The notes beneath the pieces are model-generated. The model made no database searches, was not told the DNA's origin, and saw only the letters and a list, made by a program, of their open reading frames with translations. Of a stretch of DNA of 13,388 bases, positions 6,134 through 12,658 are shown one piece after another; positions within the stretch are counted from its first letter, which is position 1; each line of letters starts with the position of its first letter. The DNA comes from Chloroflexota bacterium. GTDB taxonomy: Bacteria > Chloroflexota > Chloroflexia > QHBQ01 > JADMIH01. A program made the translations under genes and the position numbers. The stretch is taken from the NCBI GenBank assembly GCA_015478675.1, contig JADMIH010000111.1, forward strand, positions 1 through 13,388, written 5' to 3'.

Positions 6134-7594
6134 TCAGGGGTCAACTTCCAGGACGAGAGCCGAGCGTGGTTGCAGGCTAACCTCGAGCCTGCCGCCCGCC
6201 ACCGTACAGAGCGCACCTGACCAGACTTCTTTGAGCAGCGCCCCATCGGGTAAAAAATCACTCACAGGGATTCCGACCGACTCGTGGTTGTGCCCGGCGT
6301 TAAAGGTTGCCACCAGCGAGTCGCTCCCCAGCTTCCGCCCTATGGAATAAACTTGCCCCTGGCCGTACAAAGTGCGGTACTCGCCCCTTCTCAGCGCCGG
6401 GTGTGCGTGGCGTAAGCCCGTTGCCTCCTTGAAAAACTGCAACAGATCTCCATTCCACTTCTCACGGTCCCAGGGGAAAGAAGCACGACATAGAGGGTCC
6501 TTCCCACCCAACAGACCTATCTCATCACCATAGTATATACAAGGTGCGCCGGGATAAACCATCCCGAATAAAGTAGCCAGGCGCAGTGCGCTCTCATCCC
6601 CTCCTGCCATCGTCAGGTAGCGGGCGGTATCGTGGCTGTCCAGAAGGTTTAGCTGTACCTCCGTCACCGCTCCTGAGTAGAGCTTGAGCAGGGCATCTAT
6701 CTCAACGGCGAACTCGGAAGCGGAGATGCTGCGTACAGGCCAGAGCGTTGAGCCGCGCACCAGCTCCGGGTCTATCTTACTTCCTATGAAGAACTCAATG
6801 CAGAGCTTGGTGTAAAGATAATTCATTACAGCGTCGTACTGGTCTCCCTGGAGCCAGTGCCGTGCGTCTTCCCATATCTCGCCCACTATGTACGCCTCCG
6901 GGTTCGCATTCTTCACACGACGGCGAAACTCCTGCCAGAAGGTGTCATCTTGTATCTCGGCGGGCACATCGAGCCGCCAGCCATCTATTCCGAAGCGAAT
7001 CCAGTGCTCAGCCACTCCCAGCAAATATTCACGCACATCGGGGTTTGCCACGTTGAACTTGGGCAGAGCAGGCAATTGCCACCAGGCGTCATAGTTCGGC
7101 GGGTTACGGCTCTCGTAGGCGTTGAGGGGCCAGCCGTGCACATTGAACCAATCGAGGTAAGGTGAATACGGGCCATTCTCCAGTATATCGTTGAACTGGA
7201 AAAAGCCTCTGCTCGCGTGGTTGAAGACCCCATCCAGCACAACCTTTACGCCACGCTTATGTGCCTCATCAACAAGCGCTCGCAGCGCCTCATTGCCCCC
7301 AAGCAACGGATCAACTTGATGGTAGTCGTAAGTATGATAGCGGTGGTTGGCAGTTGACTGGAAGACCGGGTTGAAGTAGATAGCATTGACGCCAAGCTCT
7401 ACAAGATAATCCAGGTGTTCAACAACCCCCAGCAGGTCGCCACCCTTGAAGCCGTGCGTGGTCGGCTGGCTCTCCCAGGCTTCCAGATTATTGGGCTTAT
7501 GCACCTTGTCGCTCTTGGCGAAACGATCCGGGAAAATCTGGTAAAAAATAGCATCGCGCACCCATGCGGGCGTCTGTACTTGTATATCGCTCAT
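6134..7594 (-). CDS. GH13 alpha-glycosidase (neopullulanase/cyclomaltodextrinase type)
   Basis: This glycoside hydrolase cleaves alpha-glucans such as maltodextrin, cyclodextrin or pullulan. The 486-aa product holds the GH13 barrel with all conserved regions: DGVFNH (121-126), GWRLDV with nucleophile D209, GEIWE with acid/base E239, and LLDSHDTAR with D322. The early FYQIFPDRF and the QYDAVMNYL block are typical of the neopullulanase/cyclomaltodextrinase subfamily. The N-terminal CBM34-type domain usual in those enzymes is absent. No signal peptide is seen, so it is probably cytoplasmic and works on imported or stored glucan. The start at 7594 is chosen by homology (MSDIQVQTPAWVRDAIFYQ); no good ribosome binding site precedes it, and in-frame alternatives lie upstream at 7624 and at a TTG at 7678. 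It lies between udk and bpsA with no functional link evident. Confidence 0.9.
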   Translation of the reverse strand: MSDIQVQTPAWVRDAIFYQIFPDRFAKSDKVHKPNNLEAWESQPTTHGFKGGDLLGVVEHLDYLVELGVNAIYFNPVFQSTANHRYHTYDYHQVDPLLGGNEALRALVDEAHKRGVKVVLDGVFNHASRGFFQFNDILENGPYSPYLDWFNVHGWPLNAYESRNPPNYDAWWQLPALPKFNVANPDVREYLLGVAEHWIRFGIDGWRLDVPAEIQDDTFWQEFRRRVKNANPEAYIVGEIWEDARHWLQGDQYDAVMNYLYTKLCIEFFIGSKIDPELVRGSTLWPVRSISASEFAVEIDALLKLYSGAVTEVQLNLLDSHDTARYLTMAGGDESALRLATLFGMVYPGAPCIYYGDEIGLLGGKDPLCRASFPWDREKWNGDLLQFFKEATGLRHAHPALRRGEYRTLYGQGQVYSIGRKLGSDSLVATFNAGHNHESVGIPVSDFLPDGALLKEVWSGALCTVAGGRLEVSLQPRSALVLEVDP

Positions 7595-7622
7595 ATGATA
7601 AGTTGGGAATCGGGGACGAATC

Positions 7623-7697
7623 ATGAATTGCGAATTAGGCCGCCGGTAAGCGAAACAGCAAGGGCTAACTGACCCCAACTGCTAATTCATAATTCGC
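7623..7697. repeat. Imperfect inverted heptamer repeat in the udk-amylase gap
   Basis: ATGAATTGCGAATTAG (7623-7638) faces CTAATTCATAATTCGC (7682-7697). The arms match at 12 of 16 positions because the two heptamers ATGAATT and GCGAATT appear in swapped order. This resembles short tandemly repeated heptamers found between genes in some bacteria. It might also form a weak hairpin in the transcript. Confidence 0.45.
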
Positions 7698-7716
7698 CCT
7701 GTAGCTTTGCTCCTCC

Positions 7717-8346
7717 TCAAAGATTGCCTGCCTCCACCGCCGACTTCACCCTTGCCACCAGCATCTCTACTGCCACCCGGTTATAGCCACCCTCCGGTAT
7801 GATCAGGTCAGCATAGCGTTTGCTCGGCTCTACGAACTCCAGGTGCATCGGGCGCACAGTCTTCATGTACTGCTCGATGACAGATGGCACGGAGCGCGCA
7901 CGCTCTGTGCTGTCGCGCTGCAATCGCCTTATGAAGCGGATATCCGAGTCGGTGTCTACAAACACCTTTATACCGAGCAGCTCACGCAAATGGCGTTCAG
8001 TAAGGATAAGTATACCCTCTACGATCACTACCGGGCGAGGTTCAACACACTCAACTCGGCGCAAGCGTGAGTAGTTACGGAAATCGTAGATCGGACGCTC
8101 TATAGCCCGGTGAGCAATCAGGTCCGCCAAATGCTGCACTAAAAGCTCGGTCTCAAGCGCATCAGGATGATCCCAGTTGACGGAGGTGCGGTCTTCAAGA
8201 GAGAGGTGGCTGTAATCCCTGTAGTAGGCGTCGTGCGGCAAAAAAGCCGCGTTATCCGGCCCGACAGCCTCCATGAGCGCCCGTACCACTGTAGTCTTGC
8301 CTGAGCCGCTGCCTCCGGCCACGCCAATCGTAAGTGGCTGCTCCAT
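7717..8346 (-). CDS. udk: Uridine kinase
   Basis: Uridine kinase phosphorylates uridine and cytidine to UMP and CMP with ATP or GTP in pyrimidine salvage. The 209-aa product has the usual family length. It has the P-loop GGSGSGKTT (11-19), HDAYYRDY after strand two, DHPDA and the YDFRNYSR nucleoside-binding region, VVIVEGIL for the metal-binding strand, and the RFIRRLQRDSTERARS lid. The ATG at 8346 was chosen over longer in-frame starts because the P-loop domain begins there and because TATAAT lies exactly 6 nt upstream, with TTGCCA 17 bp before that. Such spacing would give an mRNA with no 5' leader. The promoter lies right beside a short transposon-like element. Phosphoribulokinase is the related alternative, but length and motifs favour Udk. 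Confidence 0.93.
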   Translation of the reverse strand: MEQPLTIGVAGGSGSGKTTVVRALMEAVGPDNAAFLPHDAYYRDYSHLSLEDRTSVNWDHPDALETELLVQHLADLIAHRAIERPIYDFRNYSRLRRVECVEPRPVVIVEGILILTERHLRELLGIKVFVDTDSDIRFIRRLQRDSTERARSVPSVIEQYMKTVRPMHLEFVEPSKRYADLIIPEGGYNRVAVEMLVARVKSAVEAGNL

Positions 8347-8352
8347 AGCGGT

Positions 8353-8381
8353 ATTATATCGTAGCGTGGACCCTCTGGCAA
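8353..8381 (-). promoter_or_regulatory. udk promoter (TTGCCA-N17-TATAAT), probably leaderless
   Basis: On the - strand TTGCCA (8381-8376) and TATAAT (8358-8353) are separated by 17 bp, a near-consensus housekeeping promoter. Six bases (ACCGCT) separate the -10 from the ATG, so transcription should start at or next to the start codon. No Shine-Dalgarno site is possible in that gap. The neighbouring inserted element ends 15 bp upstream of the -35. Confidence 0.75.
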
Positions 8382-8387
8382 AAAGGG

Positions 8388-8396
8388 GCCGGGGAT
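8388..8396. repeat. Left copy of 9-bp target-site duplication
   Basis: GCCGGGGAT directly abuts the left end of the inserted element and is repeated exactly at 8581-8589 on its other side. Confidence 0.75.
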
Positions 8397-8450
8397 GTAA
8401 GCGTTCAGAGTTGGGGTGGAGCAATCTTGAAGGAGAAGCTGTGGAGGCGT

Positions 8451-8470
8451 ACCCTTACGCACCCTTACGC
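8451..8470 (+). repeat. Tandem decamer ACCCTTACGC, two copies
   Basis: Two adjacent identical decamers occur inside element B, at 8451-8460 and 8461-8470. They partly resemble the element's own outer end (ACACTTACGC across the right boundary). Confidence 0.6.
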
Positions 8471-8503
8471 CCCCTCTCCCTTCATGGGAGAGGGGGCTTT
8501 ATT
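8469..8503 (+). terminator. Perfect 12-bp hairpin with T-rich tail inside element B
   Basis: GCCCCCTCTCCC (8469-8480) and GGGAGAGGGGGC (8486-8497) pair perfectly around a TTCAT loop, followed by TTTATT. Structurally it is a strong intrinsic terminator for + strand transcription, yet both neighbouring genes run on the - strand. It is more likely a mobile palindrome that could block antisense transcription. A 17-base part (8474-8490) recurs inverted at 8518-8534. Confidence 0.6.
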
Positions 8504-8517
8504 GCTGGGGAGTATAC

Positions 8518-8550
8518 CTCCCATGAAGGGAGAGAGGGCTTGGGGGTGAG
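8518..8550 (-). repeat. Inverted second copy of the CCCTCTCCC-type palindrome
   Basis: CTCCCATGAAGGGAGAG (8518-8534) is the exact reverse complement of 8474-8490. The bases after it, read on the - strand as CTCACCCCCAAGCCC, continue a CCCTCACCCC-like tract. Such CCCTCACCCC/CCCTCTCCC palindromes are common dispersed intergenic repeats in many bacteria. Confidence 0.55.
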
Positions 8551-8580
8551 GGAGTGTCCACCCTTACTCTGAACACTTAC

Positions 8581-8589
8581 GCCGGGGAT
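8581..8589. repeat. Right copy of 9-bp target-site duplication
   Basis: GCCGGGGAT follows element B directly and equals the copy at 8388-8396. It lies 6 bp outside the stop codon of the 610-aa gene. Confidence 0.75.
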
Positions 8590-8595
8590 TGGGAG

Positions 8596-10428
8596 TTAGC
8601 AGGTGATCCCTGATCCCTGGGCGGCAGCACACATTGCCGCCAGTTGGCTCTTATAGTCAGCATACGCCCGCCACAGCCGTGCTTGTTCAGCTGGGTCGTG
8701 CGCGCTCATATTGGCGCAGATCGAGGATAAGCCCACACGAAAGGCCAGGTAAGCCATTCGATAAAAGTTGAGAGTAGAGGGCGCGATTGAGCAACCGCTC
8801 GCCTTCACGAAGGCTTGCATGAGGGGGGTGGCGGCTTCGCCATGAAGGTCCCACTCGACAAGCGCGGCTGCCACGTCCCAGGCTACAGGCTGCACACCTA
8901 CAGCCGTGTGGTCCCAGCTATGACTGCTGCTATCCACCTTCATTATCTGCCCGGAAGGAGTACGGAGCCACTCGTGAGGAGCCATATGGCCGTCGCCATA
9001 GCTGGGGGTGGCGGAAGCAATGAGAACCATGTCAGCAAGCGGGCGAGTAGCCTCAGCCTCGCTCTCTCCAAGCGCCTCCCAGCTGTTCCAGTAAAGGAGC
9101 TCTCGCAAGCGCACTATGCCCTCTTCTATCTCGCTTTCGGTAAGAAACGGCCCCGCCACCTGCGCGATATACCGGCCAATTGTGGCTGCCAACTGAGCGT
9201 CGCCCTCCTCCCGTTCGAGAGGAGCGCCCTCAACCCAATGTTGAGCTACGAAGCCATAGGCAACGCCCAGTGGGGCAGGCCCCCAACCGAGTCTGGCACG
9301 TTCAGCAAGCTCGGCAAGCACCCTCTCCGCAGTACTCTCTGAGCCTCCTGAGGCGCCCGCCAACCCTTCGAACTTGAAGAGCGCCTTCGCGCCGCTGCAA
9401 AGGGTGCAGAGATACTTGGGGCGCTCAAAGGGCGCGAAGGCGGGAGGCCATCTTCTGCTGTCGCGGTATAACGCTTCGCGCCATCGCCCGCCGCTAATAT
9501 CTTCGACTGCCACCACAGGGTCATCCACCCCTGTCAGAGACGGCAGCGCGTGAGCCAACGCCTGGGAGAGGGGATGCCCCTCAAAGGAAAGGTCGTTCAA
9601 CGTGACGACATATCTGGGGGTGGACTGCCACCAACCGCGCACTTCATCTGCGGCTGCGCTGCCAGGCTCGCGGTAGTGCGCCGGAAGGAAGCTGATCTTC
9701 GAGCGGGATAGTCCAGCCCGCACAAGAGCCGCGCCCGTCGCCGCCATAGAAGAGCCTGACATGCCCGGCCCTTCGTCCACCACCAGCGCCCACTCTGCCC
9801 CTTCAATGCTAGCAGGCGCTACTTCCACATGCCGCTCGAATGGGTGGCCCGTAGGCCGCACAGTAAAGCTTTGCGCAGCGCAACCTCCTGCCTCTAGAGC
9901 AGCAGCCACTACAGCCGCGAGGCCGGTGCCTATACTCCGTATTCCTACCACAACCACACACTGCCCAACCGCATCGGGGTGGTCGGTGCGCCAGCGCAAA
10001 GCGGCAGCGCAATATTGCTCTGGATAAAGAGCATAAAACGCAAAGCCCTCAGGCATTTTGATCTTAATCACGCGCCCCGGTGCGGAGATACCCTGCAAAG
10101 TTTGCAGCATAGCAGCAAGAGCGCCTTCCACAGGCACACCGTTGGGTGCGCTCTCCACCCCTGCCCCCCACACCGAATAAAAAGCCCTGGCTGCCTGGGC
10201 AGTTAGGGCGCGAAAGGGCGCTATGCATCTCAGTATTCCCTCAGATGATAGCCTCCCCTCCAGCGCGTCATGTACACCTTGCTCCAACTGTCCTGCTATT
10301 ACGAGCTCCTTACGTAAATCGCCCAGCAGCGGCGCAGAACCGCTGTCGAGCGCGGCAACACGCGTTCGCATATGGCTAACCCAGAGGTCAGCCTCTTCTT
10401 CATGCTGTGGGTCTCCATAAACTATCAT
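8596..10428 (-). CDS. Unknown protein with PRTase-like and APH/kinase-like domains
   Basis: I do not recognise this 610-aa protein as a named family. Its middle part looks like a phosphoribosyltransferase fold: VVVVGIRSIGTGLAAVVAAAL (about 158-178) resembles a pyrophosphate loop, and ALVVDEGPGMSGSSM (214-228) resembles a PRPP-binding loop. The C-terminal part (about 340-570) resembles aminoglycoside phosphotransferase-type kinases: YGDGHMAPHEWL (477-488) stands where HGDxHxxN would be, and IMKVDSSSH (495-503) where the metal-binding aspartate would be. An LCTLCSG segment (340-346) lies at the predicted domain junction. No signal peptide or membrane helix is seen. The start at 10428 has no clear ribosome binding site. 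It is followed by element B and then udk; salvage of a nucleobase or nucleoside fits the context only loosely. Domain calls are by eye and need profile searches. Confidence 0.6.
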   Translation of the reverse strand: MIVYGDPQHEEEADLWVSHMRTRVAALDSGSAPLLGDLRKELVIAGQLEQGVHDALEGRLSSEGILRCIAPFRALTAQAARAFYSVWGAGVESAPNGVPVEGALAAMLQTLQGISAPGRVIKIKMPEGFAFYALYPEQYCAAALRWRTDHPDAVGQCVVVVGIRSIGTGLAAVVAAALEAGGCAAQSFTVRPTGHPFERHVEVAPASIEGAEWALVVDEGPGMSGSSMAATGAALVRAGLSRSKISFLPAHYREPGSAAADEVRGWWQSTPRYVVTLNDLSFEGHPLSQALAHALPSLTGVDDPVVAVEDISGGRWREALYRDSRRWPPAFAPFERPKYLCTLCSGAKALFKFEGLAGASGGSESTAERVLAELAERARLGWGPAPLGVAYGFVAQHWVEGAPLEREEGDAQLAATIGRYIAQVAGPFLTESEIEEGIVRLRELLYWNSWEALGESEAEATRPLADMVLIASATPSYGDGHMAPHEWLRTPSGQIMKVDSSSHSWDHTAVGVQPVAWDVAAALVEWDLHGEAATPLMQAFVKASGCSIAPSTLNFYRMAYLAFRVGLSSICANMSAHDPAEQARLWRAYADYKSQLAAMCAAAQGSGITC

Positions 10429-10507
10429 AGCAGGGACTTTTGCTATCGGTGGTCAGTCTATTAATAGCAGCGCATAACGGTAAGGTGAACTGGCCACTGA
10501 CCCTCCA
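10429..10507. other. Gap upstream of the 610-aa gene
   Basis: This 79-bp stretch should contain the promoter of the 610-aa gene on the - strand, but I see no convincing -10/-35 pair or Shine-Dalgarno site in it. Confidence 0.4.
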
Positions 10508-10749
10508 GTAACTGTTCAGAATAACTCATGACCCATTGGGCCACCACCAGGAATGAAAGTAGGCTGCTGAGAGCCTATTTTCAGAAGAATAGGGGTGCAA
10601 GGGGCACACCCGCACCGATACCTCTTGAACTTTGTTCTACCCCGACTCCTCTAGAAATGCGAAGGGTAGTAGTAGGGGCGGTGCAGAATCGCTCGTATTT
10701 TCATTCGTAATGGTGGCCCATAGGGTCATGGCTTACTCTGAACAGTTAC
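10508..10749. mobile_element. MITE-like element A with about 50-bp inverted repeats
   Basis: The two ends, GTAACTGTTCAGAATAA (from 10508) and GTAACTGTTCAGAGTAA (- strand from 10749), agree at about 42 of the first 50 positions, including GGGCCACCA and GAATGAA blocks. No convincing gene lies within its 242 bp. It shares the GTAA-start and GTTCAGA core with element B, so one transposase probably moved both. A clean target duplication is not visible. ACCCTCCA (10500-10507) and ACACTCCA (10752-10759) differ at one base, but the second copy sits 2 bp away from the end. TA dinucleotides inside both ends would also fit a TA-duplicating family. Confidence 0.7.
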
Positions 10750-10765
10750 ACACACTCCACAACGC

Positions 10766-10794
10766 TTGCTTTACACGTGTTTAAGGTGTATAAT
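10766..10794 (+). promoter_or_regulatory. Promoter for the stress-protein/trkA operon or a leader RNA
   Basis: TTGCTT (10766-10771) and TATAAT (10789-10794) are 17 bp apart, a good housekeeping promoter. Transcription should start near 10801. The next + strand gene begins only at 11339. Confidence 0.65.
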
Positions 10795-10800
10795 GAATAC

Positions 10801-11338
10801 TTGTGACATGAGGGTAAATAGCAATTGAGAGGCCACCGAGGGGCCTAGCCGATCCCCGCGAGCCGCGCATTCGAGGGCGCTGCTTGCAGTGATCTCACCC
10901 ACTATCTTTGTAACACATCTGGGGTCATGTAGGTCGAATCTGTAGGCCCCGATTCTTATGAAATCTAAGCTTGATGTGTGGTCCACAGGCCTTGCGGCCC
11001 TGCCCACTCAGCCTTATGTACGCAGGCACAACAGAGCGACCGGGCGCGCTGCCGTCACGACAGTTGGGCGCAAAGTGTGTGGCTATGCGTATACCACAAT
11101 CAGGCCCGAGCTCCCCTCCCCACAGGCTTCACAAAGTGCTTCTTACCCTTTCCTGCACTTCCCTCCCCTCCTTACCTGGCACTGTAACAACTGCTGCACG
11201 CTGCCTTGAAAACGAGGAGAGGCTCGTATGGCTCGTCCTGCGGGAATCACAACACAAGAAGAACTATCAATCGTATATTAACGTGAGCGGTCAGCGATAG
11301 TAACCCGCTCGCAATTCGAGAAGGACAAGTAAACAACA
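10801..11338 (+). other. Gene-free stretch, apparent long 5' leader
   Basis: No convincing protein lies on either strand in these 538 bp; the short reading frames present have no recognisable domains or good starts. Several local hairpins can be drawn: GGGG..CCCC pairs near 10838-10856 and 10920-10952, AAGTGC/GCACTT (11134-11139 and 11155-11160), and GAGCGG/CCGCTC (11285-11290 and 11305-11310) just before the ribosome binding site. Potassium-transport genes of this type are sometimes under c-di-AMP riboswitches, but I could not match the conserved parts of that class. A non-coding RNA or a new leader element is possible. Confidence 0.4.
11108..11180 (+). repeat. Pyrimidine-rich tract
   Basis: The + strand is dominated by C and T (CTCCCCTCCCC, CCCTTTCCTGC, CTTCCCTCCCCTCC). 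The - strand, which is the template for the downstream genes, therefore carries several GGG/GGGG runs that might fold into a G-quadruplex. Confidence 0.4.
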
Positions 11339-11842
11339 GTGGCTCACAACATAATTAACCGCCATCATACCGAGGCTAAGCCCAAGCGGATCCTGGTTCC
11401 CGTCAATGGAGCGCCAGTAGACACAGAAGCGATGAAGCTTGCCTATACCTACGCGTTAGCAAAGCAAGGCAAAGGTCGCAGCGTGAAAGTAGACGTTGTC
11501 TATGTGGTTGAAGTGCCACACGCTCTCCCCCTCAACGCCGAGCTTACCGAGGAAGTCGCAAAGGGAGAGAAAGCCCTTGACAATGCAGAATCGGTAGCGC
11601 AGGAGATGGGGCTGGAGGTCGAAGCTGCAATACTTCAGGCGAGAAGCACAGGAGCGGCTATCGTAGATATGTCGCGGGAAACCGCCGCCGAGCTTATCGT
11701 GATGGCTGTAGACTACCAGAAAAAGCTGGGGGAACTTGATATGGGGCGCACACTACCATATGTGCTTAAGAACGCCCCTTGCAGAGTGTGGATCTGCCGC
11801 GCCCCCATTCCGGGCGAATGTGAACCGGAACCGGAGAAGTAA
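11339..11842 (+). CDS. Universal stress protein (UspA-like domain)
   Basis: The 167-aa product has one UspA alpha/beta domain: KRILVPVNGAPVDTEAMKLAYTYA opens it and TAAELIVMAV followed by LPYVLKNAPCRVWIC closes it. The nucleotide-binding pattern of ATP-type Usp proteins (G-2X-G-9X-G-S/T) is largely missing: DYQKKLGELDMGRT (125-138) keeps only the last part. It may therefore not bind ATP in the usual way. The start is GTG, preceded by GAGAAGGA 13 nt upstream, a slightly long spacing. It is followed closely by two TrkA/RCK genes on the same strand. Usp domains often accompany cation transporters, where they sense nucleotides or regulate transport, so a regulatory role in K+ transport is the best guess. 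Confidence 0.85.
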   Translation: MAHNIINRHHTEAKPKRILVPVNGAPVDTEAMKLAYTYALAKQGKGRSVKVDVVYVVEVPHALPLNAELTEEVAKGEKALDNAESVAQEMGLEVEAAILQARSTGAAIVDMSRETAAELIVMAVDYQKKLGELDMGRTLPYVLKNAPCRVWICRAPIPGECEPEPEK

Positions 11843-11893
11843 GAGATTGAGGCGTGCTGCTTTATGCACGGCTTCAGAAAGGACCTTTGCAAG

Positions 11894-12565
11894 ATGAAGA
11901 TTGTTATCCTGGGTTGTGGGCGCGTGGGCGCGCGCCTGGCTCAACTCATGGAGGCAAGCGGCCACGACGTAAGCATCATCGACTCTGATCCCGCCGCCTT
12001 CGACCGCCTGCCAGATAACTTCAACGGCCAAACAGTATTGGGCACCGGCATTGACGTTGACGTTCTTAAATCGGCGGGTATTGCCACTGCGGATGCCTTT
12101 GCCGCCGTTACCAATTACGATAACACCAATATTATGGCCTGCGAAGTTGCCAAAGAAATATTTGGTGTAAAGCAGGTGCTGGCGCGCATCTACGACCCAG
12201 GGCGCGAGGGGATGTACCATCAGTTAGGGCTGGAAACAATCTGCCCGACTACGCTCGTATCCACCACAGCACACGATATACTCCTCTCTGCCTTCAGCCA
12301 GGTCGCGGCGGCGCAAGAAGCCCAGCAGGAAAGCGCTGGTGATGGGCAGCTAACACCCGCCGCCGCCGCCACAGTCACCCCGCCCACAATGAGCATAGGG
12401 AGCATAGGCCCGGGCCTGGCGACAAACGGCAGCGGCGAGGCCACCAAGAGCCAGCAGTCGCTGCAAGACCAGCAGGTTTCGCCTGTGCGCCATGTTGCTG
12501 TACCTGATGACGAAAGCGCTGCCGGCAACAATGGGCGTGGCATTCGCGGGCTATTCCGCCATTAG
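11894..12565 (+). CDS. TrkA-N (RCK) NAD-binding protein with disordered tail
   Basis: The 223-aa product starts with a Rossmann RCK_N domain: MKIVILGCGRVGARLA contains GxGxxG (7-12), an acidic residue ends strand two (D30), and VLGTGIDVDVLKSAG is the TrkA-N block. Residues 1 to about 137 cover this domain. The expected C-terminal TrkA_C ligand domain is replaced by a tail of about 85 residues rich in Ala, Gln, Ser, Thr, Gly and Pro, ending in RGIRGLFRH. The start at 11894 was chosen over one at 11864 because AAAGGA lies 10 nt upstream and the domain starts there. It gates or regulates K+ uptake by binding NAD(H) or ATP with a membrane partner that is not in the window. It probably forms an operon with the stress protein and the second RCK gene. 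Confidence 0.88.
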   Translation: MKIVILGCGRVGARLAQLMEASGHDVSIIDSDPAAFDRLPDNFNGQTVLGTGIDVDVLKSAGIATADAFAAVTNYDNTNIMACEVAKEIFGVKQVLARIYDPGREGMYHQLGLETICPTTLVSTTAHDILLSAFSQVAAAQEAQQESAGDGQLTPAAAATVTPPTMSIGSIGPGLATNGSGEATKSQQSLQDQQVSPVRHVAVPDDESAAGNNGRGIRGLFRH

Positions 12566-12593
12566 GAAGCATCGAAATCCAGGGGTGCAATCG

Positions 12594-12626
12594 CTGAAGG
12601 GGACGTCCTGCGACGCCCCCCTTCAG
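12594..12626 (+). promoter_or_regulatory. Strong intergenic hairpin between the two TrkA genes
   Basis: CTGAAGGGG (12594-12602) pairs with CCCCTTCAG (12618-12626), and CGTC (12604-12607) with GACG (12612-12615), around a CTGC loop. This gives 13 pairs with a small internal loop. No T-run follows, so it is not a standard terminator. It could protect or process the mRNA so that the two RCK subunits are made in different amounts. Confidence 0.5.
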
Positions 12627-12658
12627 ATGCAAGAAAAGCCTGATAGGAGCTATTTCTG

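Larger units (their letters stand above)
8397..8580. mobile_element. MITE-like element B with terminal inverted repeats
   Basis: This 184-bp element has no coding capacity. Its ends read inward as GTAAGCGTTCAGAGTT (from 8397) and GTAAGTGTTCAGAGTA (- strand from 8580). About 21 of 24 terminal bases agree, including a shared GGGTGGA further in. A perfect 9-bp duplication, GCCGGGGAT, flanks it exactly. GTAA ends and an 8-bp duplication are features of the IS66 family as I recall it; here the duplication is 8 or 9 bp. It inserted between the end of the 610-aa gene and the udk promoter. Element A at 10508-10749 has related ends. Confidence 0.75.

Noticed and set aside
7595..7678. Longer start (TTG or ATG) for the amylase gene
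   Set aside because: Extra residues lie before the conserved beginning of the catalytic domain, and no ribosome binding site favours them.
10528..10710. A 60-codon + strand reading frame inside element A
   Set aside because: It begins within the inverted repeat, has no start signal and does not look like a transposase.
10838..10960. tmRNA-like 5' end on the - strand (GGGGCC...GATTCGACC)
   Set aside because: The partner 3' end with a T-loop and CCA is absent and the paired GGCCCC lies only about 110 nt away. This is a chance match.
10771..11007. A 78-codon reading frame on the - strand in the long gap
   Set aside because: It has no recognisable domain and no good ribosome binding site, and it overlaps a good + strand promoter. 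It is probably chance.
10801..11338. c-di-AMP (ydaO-type) riboswitch before the K+ genes
   Set aside because: The conserved blocks I remember (GGGGTGAAT, GACAGCTAACCTCG and similar) could not be found, so it is not called.
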